This document shows, piece after piece, positions 56,524-64,000 of a stretch of 64,000 nucleotides of DNA. Under the pieces are notes generated by a model. The model made no database searches and was not told where the DNA came from. It saw only the letters and a program-made list of their open reading frames with translations. Each line of letters opens with the position of its first letter. The first letter of the stretch is position 1. The DNA is taken from assembly GCF_007748175.1 (NCBI RefSeq), contig NZ_CP037422.1:1404528-1468527 (forward strand). Reading direction: 5' to 3'. The translations under genes were made by a program, and so were the position numbers. This stretch comes from Gimesia aquarii (GTDB taxonomy: Bacteria > Planctomycetota > Planctomycetia > Planctomycetales > Planctomycetaceae).

Positions 56524-58938
56524 TTATACTAGTCGAAAACGTTTCCTTAAAAGCCATTCTGCAGAGATTAATAGAGTGAACAGAATGAGAAATTCCCAGC
56601 GATTCCAAAGCGTGATCGGTTCTTCGTTCTCGAGAGGAACCGGATGGCCTGTTGGGATGGCAGCTGGAAGTTGGTCAGCGGCAAAGATATGATAATATTT
56701 TCCTCGCGTTTCCCTGGCGGTTTTCTGCATATCGCTTTGGTTCATGTCTCGATTTAATAATTCACGTTGTGATACTTCAACTCGAAAGTCATCGGAAGGA
56801 GGATTCCCTTGCAGGATTGGTTGAGAGACCCAGCTATGATACGATCCTTCTGCGATATTGGAATAACTGCCTTCGAAGATATGGGGAGACTTTTCTAATG
56901 GTGTTAATTTGACCGGCCGAGAGGCTTCTCCTTGTCGTTCTAGCATCACAGTCACATCTTCATCGTCTGTCGGAATTAATCGTTCATCCAGAAATTTCAC
57001 ACGAAACTGAACCGAGTCGCCTTGTTGATATGTATTACGGTCAAGTGTGAGTTCGACAGCCTGTTCCTGATTTAACAGTTTTGAACGACTAAGGTAGCGG
57101 ATCGATTGTACCCAATAACGGGAGTAATAAAGATCACCGACAAGATCGCGCCATCTCCAAAGATCGTCGGTTGCACTGAAGATTACTTTACCAGCTCCTA
57201 TACGCTGTGTGGCTATTATTGGGATCAACTGTCCGTTTTTTCCCTTCTGTGTGGGATGTGTTGCCAGTACAGACGCACCCGGCTTGACTCCATCTGCTGT
57301 ATAATACCAATACAGTTCTGGTAAATTATTCCAGATTGTCTGGCTCTGCTCGGCGTTGTCTGCAAAACGAAATATTGAGGTACTGAATTGACCTTCGGTT
57401 GTTAGTTCTGGTTGAAATCCATTGACTAATAGGGCGGCCTCACTTGATTCCTTCGTTTTAGAAATCTCGATAGGCAATAGAGTTTCCAGTTTGGTATTGG
57501 CATAGGCATGAGGAGAAAAGCGGGGACCAGCGACGACTACTAGGCCTCCTCCTTTTTCGCGCACAAACTGATCGAGGTTTTCAAAAACAGCCTGACTGAA
57601 ATAAGCAGGATCGGCGTCACCCAGAATGACAACATCGTATTGATAAAGATCTTCTTTTTTCACCGGGAAATAATCCAGAGCAGTGGCATCTTCGGACGAA
57701 TATTCCAGATCTGATTCCTGTAAAATGCTTCGGAGTTCGATGGTTTTGTCTCTTTCCAATAAATGCTTAAGGTAGCGGTATTCATAACGAGGGACTGAAT
57801 CTACCAATAACACACGAATTTTTTGATCGAGAACTGAGACCTGACCGCTTTGCTGGTTGTTATTGCGATTGACTTCTCCTTTGACTGGTTCTACTTCAAA
57901 TATATATTCCAAAAGCCCTGGCTTGTTCGGAGTGAAGGTGAGATCAATCTTTTGAAATTCTTTGTTAGGGTTAATTGACAATTTTCTAGTGATCAGCGGA
58001 TTTCCTGTTTTGGCGTCTTTGAGGGAAACAGAGACTGAACCGGCAGTGATACCAAAGCTTTTTACTTTGGCTGACAGATTAACCGGATCATTAACAAAGG
58101 CGACATCATCAACCAGCAAGTCGTACAATTGCAGATCTCTGACTGGCTGTTCGCTGCCAACTCCAACGGGGTAGATGGGAACGAGCTTCGATTTCGCCAA
58201 TGTACCGGCACGGGACAATAGATCCATATCGCCGGTACTGGAGATTCCATCACTGAGGACAATAATCGCAGTGGGAAGCGTTCCTCGAAAATCGTTCAAT
58301 ACTTTTTGTACTGCGTGGAAAGGTCGTGTTTCATTCCCTATTGGTTCGAGTTGTTTGATTAATTCCTGAGCTTGTGCAGTATCCGTTTTGTCAAGCAGTC
58401 CCTGTTCTCCCAATGGAATACACTCTTCCGAAAAATGGTAAAGCTTCAATTTGTGTTTTTTTTGCAGCTCACGCAAAAATCGTGCATCTTTTTGGAGTAA
58501 CATTGTTTTGACCAGACCAAGCCGATCCTTGCCTTGGACCTGCTGCTTGGCTATTGCTCTGTTCTTGGTAGAAGCGATTTGAGAGTAGTCATCTGCGAGT
58601 CCCATGCTTGCCGAGTCGTCAATTAATAAAGCGACAAAAGGTAAACCGGTTCGGTGAATGGAAAACGTGACTTTTGTGAGGAACAATAACACAAACAAAA
58701 ACAATGCCAGGCGAATACTTAATAATACGGCACGCTTCTGCAGATTAAGGTGCGCTGTATCCTTCAGGTACGCGTACATCAGCAGGAAAATGATTCCCAC
58801 TCCCAAAATGAAAACAACCCAATCTGGGAGCCATGTAGGCCAGGGAGTATTCCACTGGAAGCTCCACGCCGTTCCCTGTCCAGGACTCGCTGGAGGGATT
58901 TTAAAATAGGATTCTAACAGGTGTTTCAGATAATCCAT
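56524..58938 (-). CDS. VWA-domain membrane protein with glutamine amidotransferase-like domain
   Basis: 804 aa. N-terminal membrane helices (VVFILGVGIIFLLMYAYL, AVLLSIRLALFLFVLLFLTK), then a von Willebrand A domain with MIDAS DDSAS at 107-111 (FVALLIDDSASMGLADDY), a class I glutamine amidotransferase-like fold (VLLVDSVPRYEYRYLKHLL, GGGLVVVAGPRFSPHAYA), and a C-terminal helix. No catalytic Cys was confirmed in the GATase-like part. First gene of the operon with DUF4175. MoxR and DUF58 genes, usual partners, are not found upstream. Confidence 0.85.
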   Translation of the reverse strand: MDYLKHLLESYFKIPPASPGQGTAWSFQWNTPWPTWLPDWVVFILGVGIIFLLMYAYLKDTAHLNLQKRAVLLSIRLALFLFVLLFLTKVTFSIHRTGLPFVALLIDDSASMGLADDYSQIASTKNRAIAKQQVQGKDRLGLVKTMLLQKDARFLRELQKKHKLKLYHFSEECIPLGEQGLLDKTDTAQAQELIKQLEPIGNETRPFHAVQKVLNDFRGTLPTAIIVLSDGISSTGDMDLLSRAGTLAKSKLVPIYPVGVGSEQPVRDLQLYDLLVDDVAFVNDPVNLSAKVKSFGITAGSVSVSLKDAKTGNPLITRKLSINPNKEFQKIDLTFTPNKPGLLEYIFEVEPVKGEVNRNNNQQSGQVSVLDQKIRVLLVDSVPRYEYRYLKHLLERDKTIELRSILQESDLEYSSEDATALDYFPVKKEDLYQYDVVILGDADPAYFSQAVFENLDQFVREKGGGLVVVAGPRFSPHAYANTKLETLLPIEISKTKESSEAALLVNGFQPELTTEGQFSTSIFRFADNAEQSQTIWNNLPELYWYYTADGVKPGASVLATHPTQKGKNGQLIPIIATQRIGAGKVIFSATDDLWRWRDLVGDLYYSRYWVQSIRYLSRSKLLNQEQAVELTLDRNTYQQGDSVQFRVKFLDERLIPTDDEDVTVMLERQGEASRPVKLTPLEKSPHIFEGSYSNIAEGSYHSWVSQPILQGNPPSDDFRVEVSQRELLNRDMNQSDMQKTARETRGKYYHIFAADQLPAAIPTGHPVPLENEEPITLWNRWEFLILFTLLISAEWLLRKRFRLV

Positions 58939-59010
58939 GAATTTATATCAAAATTCGACAATTTGATATTCTGACTCAATTCTTCAGAACATTCAGATCT
59001 CTTCAGTTAC

Positions 59011-59472
59011 TTATATTGTATTCAGATCTGCCAGCAATTGTTGTTTTTCATCTTCTTCCAGCTCCGATTCTGCAATTTTTTTTGCCTGTTCCAGGTATGT
59101 TGAGACCTCATCTTGTTTATTTGCGGCCGAAGTGGCTCGTGCTAATGCTTCGTAAGCATAAGCAATGTAAAAAGGGCTTAAGTGGTTCATTTGACTTACT
59201 TTGAGGCAAAGTGTGCCGTAGCTGATTGCCAGGCTGGGCTGATTAGTAATGGCATAGACTCGAGAAAGTTGCCAATAAGCAATCGAAAGGTTGATAGGAG
59301 TATGTTCCTCGAATTGTGTCCAGTGCCAATATGAGGCATGACTGGCCGAAATCATCAGTAAATTCTCTTCTGAAGTACGATCTTCTTTTTCGATATAGCT
59401 CCAAGCCTGGTTAAAACAGTCAGTGGCAAAAAAGTGATGCGCAGCTTGAACGTCAAATGCTGGTGGCTGCAT
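59011..59472 (-). CDS. TPR-like hypothetical protein
   Basis: 153 aa from ATG 59472, chosen over a start at 59514 because AAGGAG is 9 bases upstream. Helical repeats (INLSIAYWQLSRVYAITNQP, AYAYEALARATSAANKQDEV) suggest tetratricopeptide-like units. No signal peptide. Its stop is 72 bases from the VWA start, so it could be the first gene of that operon. Function unknown. Confidence 0.65.
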   Translation of the reverse strand: MQPPAFDVQAAHHFFATDCFNQAWSYIEKEDRTSEENLLMISASHASYWHWTQFEEHTPINLSIAYWQLSRVYAITNQPSLAISYGTLCLKVSQMNHLSPFYIAYAYEALARATSAANKQDEVSTYLEQAKKIAESELEEDEKQQLLADLNTI

Positions 59473-59899
59473 GCTACATAACTCCTTAAATAGGATTGAA
59501 TTTGGTTGGACCATTGTGTCGAGAGGCCATGGAAAATTGCCCTTCAGGCGGATTGGATTTCAAGGCATAATGCATTGTATCGAAGCCAGAGAAGAATTAT
59601 AAGAACTTCGAAAAAATGAATAGAAGTTTGAGAACTGAGGAAACCTCTAGAAATCTTCGGCCTTATTTTGTCTATTTTCTCAGTTTTCACCAAGCAGCCG
59701 GCTTGATGCAACAGGATCTTCCTATTCGATAATGTTTATCCAGTCGAAACAAAAGTCATAACCAATGGATTCAGAACGCGTTGATTCCCGATGAAAAAGA
59801 CGAAGGGTTGGAGAACAATCCAACCGAAATCAGGGCTTGTTTGGGAACATCCCTTCCAGGCTAACTCATGGGGAACTTCAGATAGACATTAAGGCGGCT
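59473..59899. other. Divergent intergenic region upstream of murC
   Basis: 427 bases, no gene seen. Its right part is in an open frame with murC from TTG 59837, so the murC start could be further upstream. Confidence 0.45.
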
Positions 59900-61351
59900 A
59901 TGATCCTGTCAAACGCGAGTACAAATCAACAACGCCGATCAGCAAATGAATCTCGAACGGATTCTGCCGCATTACCTGCATCTGCTCATCTCGTGGGTAT
60001 CCGTGGTTCGGGAATGAAAGCGCTTGCAGAGTATCTTTCGAGTGCAGGTTGCCGTGTGACTGGGTCTGATTTAAGTCCCTCACTTCCCACAGAAAATGCC
60101 TTGCGCGAGGGGGGATATCGAGTTCATCAGGGCCATGATAAACGATTTGTTCCTGAAGGAACGAGCGTTTTAATTTACAGTCCTGCCATTGGTCTGGCAA
60201 ACCCAGAACGTCGCTTTGCCCAACGGATGGGAATTCCACAGTTATCTTATTCTCAGATGCTGGGTCGTCTGATGCGGCAGAAACAAGGTGTCTGTGTGGC
60301 TGGCACACACGGGAAAAGTACTACCTCGGCTCTCACCGCATATGTGCTGCAAAATTCAGGAGTTTCTCCATCGGCGGTGATTGGAGCAGAGCTCTGTAGT
60401 AAGAACTTAAATGGCTGGGCAGGGGAAGGTTCACTTTTTGTTGCTGAGAGTTGTGAATATCAACGTAGTTTTCTGGATTTATTCCCTTATTATGCCGCCA
60501 TTACAAATATTGAACCCGACCATTTTGATTATTTCAAAAATCAGGATGATATGACGTCCGCTTATGCCGAGTTTGTCTCCCGAATTCCCGTAAGAGGTCA
60601 TTTATTGCTTCCAGGGAACTGCCTGGGGCTGGAAAAAATTCAGAGTTCCTGTCAGGCAAAAGTCTCCACGTTTTCTCTGGAAAGAGGTGCAGACTGGTGG
60701 GCCACAGATATTAAACAAACTGCTTTTGGCCTCAGATTTCGGCTCTTTCACCAAGGTGATTATTTTTCGGAAATCTCCCTTCAAAAAAAAGGGAAACACA
60801 ATGTTTCCAATGCAATGGTCGCAGCGATTCTCTGCCATACAGCCGGTATTGCTGTTGAGGACATTCGAGAAGGGATTTATGAGTTTCCTGGTATCCATCG
60901 CCGCTTTGAACGAATGGGATCGTATAAAGGTCTGACTTTATTCGATGATTATGCTCATCACCCTACGGCAATCCAGTCTACGCTGAAAATGTTGCGACAG
61001 GAGTATCCAGATCGAAAAATCTGGTGTCTATATGAACCGCATCAAGTCTCTCGCACTCAGGCGTTAATGGAATATTATGCTCGAAGCTTTAAATCAGCAG
61101 ATGAGGTTCTGATCTCCCCTGTGTATGCCGCTCGCGAAAAGCTCGAACAAGAACCCTTTGATATATCAAAAGAGCTCGTCAAACGAACTCTTCGGCATAA
61201 TGATTCGACTAGATTCAGCAGTTCCCTTGACCAGATGGTCTCAACTTTAGAGACTGAGGCTCAATCTGGTGATATTATCATTACTATGGGAGCGGGCGAG
61301 ATAAATCGGATTCATTATGAGCTCAATCGAAGACTTCAAAGCGATTCTTAA
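59900..61351 (+). CDS. murC: UDP-N-acetylmuramate--L-alanine ligase MurC
   Basis: 483 aa from ATG 59900 (AAGG 5 bases upstream); TTG 59837 is an alternative. Ligates L-Ala to UDP-MurNAc, starting the peptidoglycan stem peptide, in the cytoplasm. Motifs: AHLVGIRGSGMKALAEYL (Rossmann), AGTHGKSTTSA (ATP), ITNIEPDHFDYF, FDDYAHHPTAI and YEPHQVSRTQA. The last 35 bases overlap murB in another frame. Mpl is considered less likely, given the motif set and the murB neighbour. Confidence 0.9.
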   Translation: MILSNASTNQQRRSANESRTDSAALPASAHLVGIRGSGMKALAEYLSSAGCRVTGSDLSPSLPTENALREGGYRVHQGHDKRFVPEGTSVLIYSPAIGLANPERRFAQRMGIPQLSYSQMLGRLMRQKQGVCVAGTHGKSTTSALTAYVLQNSGVSPSAVIGAELCSKNLNGWAGEGSLFVAESCEYQRSFLDLFPYYAAITNIEPDHFDYFKNQDDMTSAYAEFVSRIPVRGHLLLPGNCLGLEKIQSSCQAKVSTFSLERGADWWATDIKQTAFGLRFRLFHQGDYFSEISLQKKGKHNVSNAMVAAILCHTAGIAVEDIREGIYEFPGIHRRFERMGSYKGLTLFDDYAHHPTAIQSTLKMLRQEYPDRKIWCLYEPHQVSRTQALMEYYARSFKSADEVLISPVYAAREKLEQEPFDISKELVKRTLRHNDSTRFSSSLDQMVSTLETEAQSGDIIITMGAGEINRIHYELNRRLQSDS

Positions 61352-62195
61352 ATGTTCTGAACCACTGGCAAAATATTCCTATTTTAAAATAGGAGGACCT
61401 GCCCAGTTTTTGCTTGAACCACGCGACGCAGATGAATTGCAGCAGGTCGTTTTGTGTTGTGTTGAAAATGAAATACCCATGCGTGTACTTGGTGGCGCAT
61501 CTAATGTGCTCATCAAGGATTCTGGCGTACAGGGAGCGGTCATCAGAATCTATGGAGATGAGTTCGCCAAGGTTCAAATTGAAGGGACCACTGTGACCGC
61601 CGGGGCGGGAGTCTTGTTGTCGAACCTTGTTTCGCAAACCGTAAAAGCCGGTCTAGCTGGTATGGAGGGGTTGGTTGGCATTCCCGGAACGATCGGCGGG
61701 GCATTACACGGGAATGCTGGCGGAACTCATGGTGATATTGGCCAGTACGTTACTTCGGTGTCTGTGTTGACAGCCCGAGGAGAAAAATTTGTAAGGACTG
61801 CAGACGAATTGAGTTTCAGCTACCGTGAAAGCAGTGTGAATGAGTTAGCGATTCTAGAAGCCACTTTTGAATTAAAACAGGATGATTCCGAAGAGGTAAC
61901 GAATCGGATGAAAAAGAATTGGATCATGAAGAAGTCCAATCAACCTTTGACACATCAGTCAGCGGGTTGCATCTTCAAGAATCCACGTGGTATGCATGCA
62001 GGAGCCTTAATCGAACAAGCAGGTTTGAAGGGGACTCGGATTGGTGGTGCTGAAATCAGTGATCGGCATGCAAATTATATCATCAATGATGAAAATGCGA
62101 CGACAGAGAACGTACTCGATCTGATCAACTTGGCGCAGAATACCGTTTCTGAAAAGTTTGGTGTCGAGCTTGAGTTAGAAATTGAACTCTGGTAA
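61317..62195 (+). CDS. murB: UDP-N-acetylenolpyruvoylglucosamine reductase MurB
   Basis: 292 aa. FAD enzyme reducing UDP-GlcNAc-enolpyruvate to UDP-MurNAc. Motifs: KIGGPAQFL, VLGGASNVLIKDSG, GLVGIPGTIGGALHGNAGG, SYRESS (R170) and SAGCIFKNP, in which the usual catalytic Ser is Cys (C218). It overlaps murC by 35 bases. ATG start. Convergent with the PQQ gene at 62209, 13 bases away. Confidence 0.93.
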   Translation: MSSIEDFKAILKCSEPLAKYSYFKIGGPAQFLLEPRDADELQQVVLCCVENEIPMRVLGGASNVLIKDSGVQGAVIRIYGDEFAKVQIEGTTVTAGAGVLLSNLVSQTVKAGLAGMEGLVGIPGTIGGALHGNAGGTHGDIGQYVTSVSVLTARGEKFVRTADELSFSYRESSVNELAILEATFELKQDDSEEVTNRMKKNWIMKKSNQPLTHQSAGCIFKNPRGMHAGALIEQAGLKGTRIGGAEISDRHANYIINDENATTENVLDLINLAQNTVSEKFGVELELEIELW

Positions 62196-62208
62196 TCGGA
62201 TTTTCTCA

Positions 62209-63483
62209 TTATTTTCCGATGCAATAAACGTGATTAAATGTTCGCAGGAAGACTTGTCCTTCAGAAAAGGCGGGTGTAGAGTTGCTTTTTTCGTGAAGTT
62301 CATTCTGAGCAATTTTTTCGAGATGCTTCTGGTTAGGTTTGAAGACGTGCGTTGTGCCATTTTGATCGGTTACATAAAAATGCCCATTTACCAATACCAA
62401 AGAACCCCAGCAAGCTGCGCCTCCTGAGCGTTCCTGCCAGATGATTTCTCCGGTCTCCGGATTGAGGCATTGGAATGTGTTGGGGCCGGCATTTGCCATG
62501 TAAAGATGATCTTCGGAAATAATTCCAGAAGAAATTCGTTGAGGATTGGGCTCCTTTTGCCAGAGACGCTGTGCTGAAGTGATGTCTCCTGTTCCTCGCA
62601 TGCGAAAACCGATTGCAGGTCCATTAAAGCCTCCCATCGCCACACAAATATCACTTGCAATGACCGGGGATGTATAAGCCAGGTCTCCCTTCTGGCCTCG
62701 TAAGCCGTAACAACTCCAGATAATTTTTCCCGTTTTGGGATCATAGGCATTCACACGTAATGACATACTGCAAATGATGAGCTTTTGACCGTCTATCTCT
62801 GTTACAACTGGAGTGCTCCAGGACCCCATATATTTCCGTTCTTTATTTCGCGAGCCATTCCCTTCAACTGGTTCTGTGGTTTCCCACAGGGTTTTCCCAT
62901 TCTCCAGATCAATGCTTGTCATAAAGACCCGTTTTCCAGGCCCACAGTGCAGAATCACCTTTCCTTCGTGCAGAATAGGAGAGGCACCATAACCCCATAT
63001 ATGTTCAAACTCTCCCAGATTCCGATTCCAGAGTTCATTACCGGCGAAGTCATAACAATACAAGCCTGCAGAAGCGTGCCAGACGACAACCCGCTTTCCA
63101 TCTGCAACAGGTGTTGAGCCACAATAATTGTTTGTTTTATGAGTGGGCATGACTTTATCGAAGTTTACAGTTCGAACCCAGAGTTCTCGTCCGTTAGTAC
63201 GATCATAGCAATATAGACTTCGTTTGCGTCCTTTGTTTTCTGCACAGGTTACAAAGACGCGTCCGTTCGAGACGATAGGGCTGCTGTTTCCAGGAGCCGG
63301 GAGTGGTACTTTCCAGAGAATGTTTTGAGACGGACTCCATCTAATGGGGACATCCTTTTCGAGAGAGATTCCATTTCCCCGTGGCCCACGAAACGCAGGC
63401 CAGTCTTCGGCGGTGAGTTTAGTGGAACCAAGAACGAGAGAAGATGAAAAAGCCAAAAATAAAATTTGTAAGAATTGTTTCAT
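62209..63483 (-). CDS. PQQ-type beta-propeller protein
   Basis: 424 aa with a signal peptide (FLQILFLAFSSSLVLG) followed by WPAFRGPRGNG (28-38), the standard start of planctomycete PQQ-repeat propellers. Repeats with GxLYCYD/YDxxTGKxxW patterns follow. Likely periplasmic, perhaps a structural or substrate-binding propeller and not a dehydrogenase. AAGG upstream of ATG. The DUF1501 gene precedes it on the same strand by 48 bases. Confidence 0.87.
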   Translation of the reverse strand: MKQFLQILFLAFSSSLVLGSTKLTAEDWPAFRGPRGNGISLEKDVPIRWSPSQNILWKVPLPAPGNSSPIVSNGRVFVTCAENKGRKRSLYCYDRTNGRELWVRTVNFDKVMPTHKTNNYCGSTPVADGKRVVVWHASAGLYCYDFAGNELWNRNLGEFEHIWGYGASPILHEGKVILHCGPGKRVFMTSIDLENGKTLWETTEPVEGNGSRNKERKYMGSWSTPVVTEIDGQKLIICSMSLRVNAYDPKTGKIIWSCYGLRGQKGDLAYTSPVIASDICVAMGGFNGPAIGFRMRGTGDITSAQRLWQKEPNPQRISSGIISEDHLYMANAGPNTFQCLNPETGEIIWQERSGGAACWGSLVLVNGHFYVTDQNGTTHVFKPNQKHLEKIAQNELHEKSNSTPAFSEGQVFLRTFNHVYCIGK

Positions 63484-63531
63484 CTTAAAGCCTTTTCAAA
63501 TACGAAATTGATTCGCTTTGAACGATCCTGG

Positions 63532-64000
63532 TTAACTTATCACGTCATGAATGACGTGTCCGTGTACGTCGGTCAGACGCATGTCACGACCACCAAAGCG
63601 AAAGGTCGATTTTGTATGATCTAACCCCAGTAGGTGCAACATCGTAGCGTGGATATCGTGGATTTCCACACGATTTTCTACGACTTTGTAACCCCATTCG
63701 TCGGTGGCCCCATAAGTGACACCGCCTTTCACTCCCCCTCCAGCCATCCACATGGTGAAGCCGAATGGATTATGATCACGTCCATTTTTCCCTTGTGCAA
63801 AAGGTGTTCTACCAAACTCACCTCCCCAGATAACCAGTGTTGATTCCAGCAGCCCTCGTTGTTTGAGATCTTTGAGTAGTCCTGCGATGGGTTGATCAAC
63901 TGCGCGGGCATTATTTTCATGATCACGTTTCAAGTTACTGTGCTGGTCCCAGCGATCACTGCTAACACTGGTGCAAGTTAATTCGACAAATCGTACTCCT
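63532..64000 (-). CDS. DUF1501 family protein, C-terminal part
   Basis: Runs off the right edge; the frame is continuous back to base 63999. Visible: [49 protein letters not shown] and [15 protein letters not shown], typical of DUF1501 (sulfatase-like alkaline-phosphatase superfamily, often next to DUF1553/DUF1549). Function unproven. Followed by the PQQ gene. Confidence 0.88.
   Translation of the reverse strand, partial: GVRFVELTCTSVSSDRWDQHSNLKRDHENNARAVDQPIAGLLKDLKQRGLLESTLVIWGGEFGRTPFAQGKNGRDHNPFGFTMWMAGGGVKGGVTYGATDEWGYKVVENRVEIHDIHATMLHLLGLDHTKSTFRFGGRDMRLTDVHGHVIHDVIS

Overview
The window looks like chromosomal DNA of a planctomycete (order Planctomycetales, fairly AT-rich, not assignable to a genus by eye). 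The evidence is the protein families: two DUF1559 pseudopilin-like proteins, a DUF1501 protein, a BBP7-type outer-membrane protein, a PmoA/DUF6807 protein, Tat-exported epimerase and Gfo/Idh/MocA oxidoreductase, an ECF sigma/FecR pair with a LamG-like tail, a VWA/DUF4175 operon, and two genes of the methanofuran/H4MPT-linked C1 pathway. I see no rRNA, tRNA, CRISPR array, transposase, integrase or phage gene. This is ordinary core plus lineage-specific chromosome, not a mobile island.

Layout. 1-5.4 kb: end of a Zn-ribbon protein, then dnaG-rpoD with a strong terminator, then a COG1579 coiled-coil/Zn-ribbon protein. 5.4-12.4 kb: a prenyltransferase-fold protein that has lost two of three zinc ligands, a large surface protein (inverse-autotransporter-like barrel plus beta-helix), and a BBP7 outer-membrane protein. 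12.4-22.7 kb: carbohydrate-related genes (DUF6807, GntP permease, PL10-type pectate lyase, two TIM-barrel epimerases, oxidoreductase) with a lipoprotein metallopeptidase candidate. 22.7-26.7 kb: a CARDB/DUF11-like lipoprotein and the MfnD-like/MfnF-like pair. 27-33 kb: glmS, ispH (preceded by a 44-codon upstream ORF), a double-DUF3467 protein, DinB, and a GT2-GtrA fusion. 33-37 kb: cpaF-tadB-tadC with a terminator.

37-41.2 kb: a tandem duplication of a two-gene module (DUF1559 pseudopilin, then a tiny lipoprotein of 53 or 57 aa), with a hairpin between the two genes of each copy. 41.6-44.5 kb: feoA, feoB (with a coiled-coil insertion) and a Cys-rich membrane peptide. 45-52 kb: secreted alpha/beta hydrolase, SPFH protein, ECF sigma/FecR pair, and two unrecognised exported proteins. 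52-59.5 kb: minus-strand VWA-DUF4175-Gln-rich operon without the usual MoxR/DUF58 genes next to it. 59.8-64 kb: murC-murB (the presence of muropeptide synthesis agrees with planctomycetes having peptidoglycan), a PQQ-type beta-propeller protein and the C-terminal part of a DUF1501 protein running off the right edge.

The best leads for something undescribed are the duplicated pseudopilin/mini-lipoprotein modules with their hairpins, the zinc-ligand-less prenyltransferase homologue, the coiled-coil FeoB, the beta-helix/BBP7 surface pair and the possible leader ORF of ispH. All functional statements come from recognising motifs by eye. No database search or structure prediction was run.
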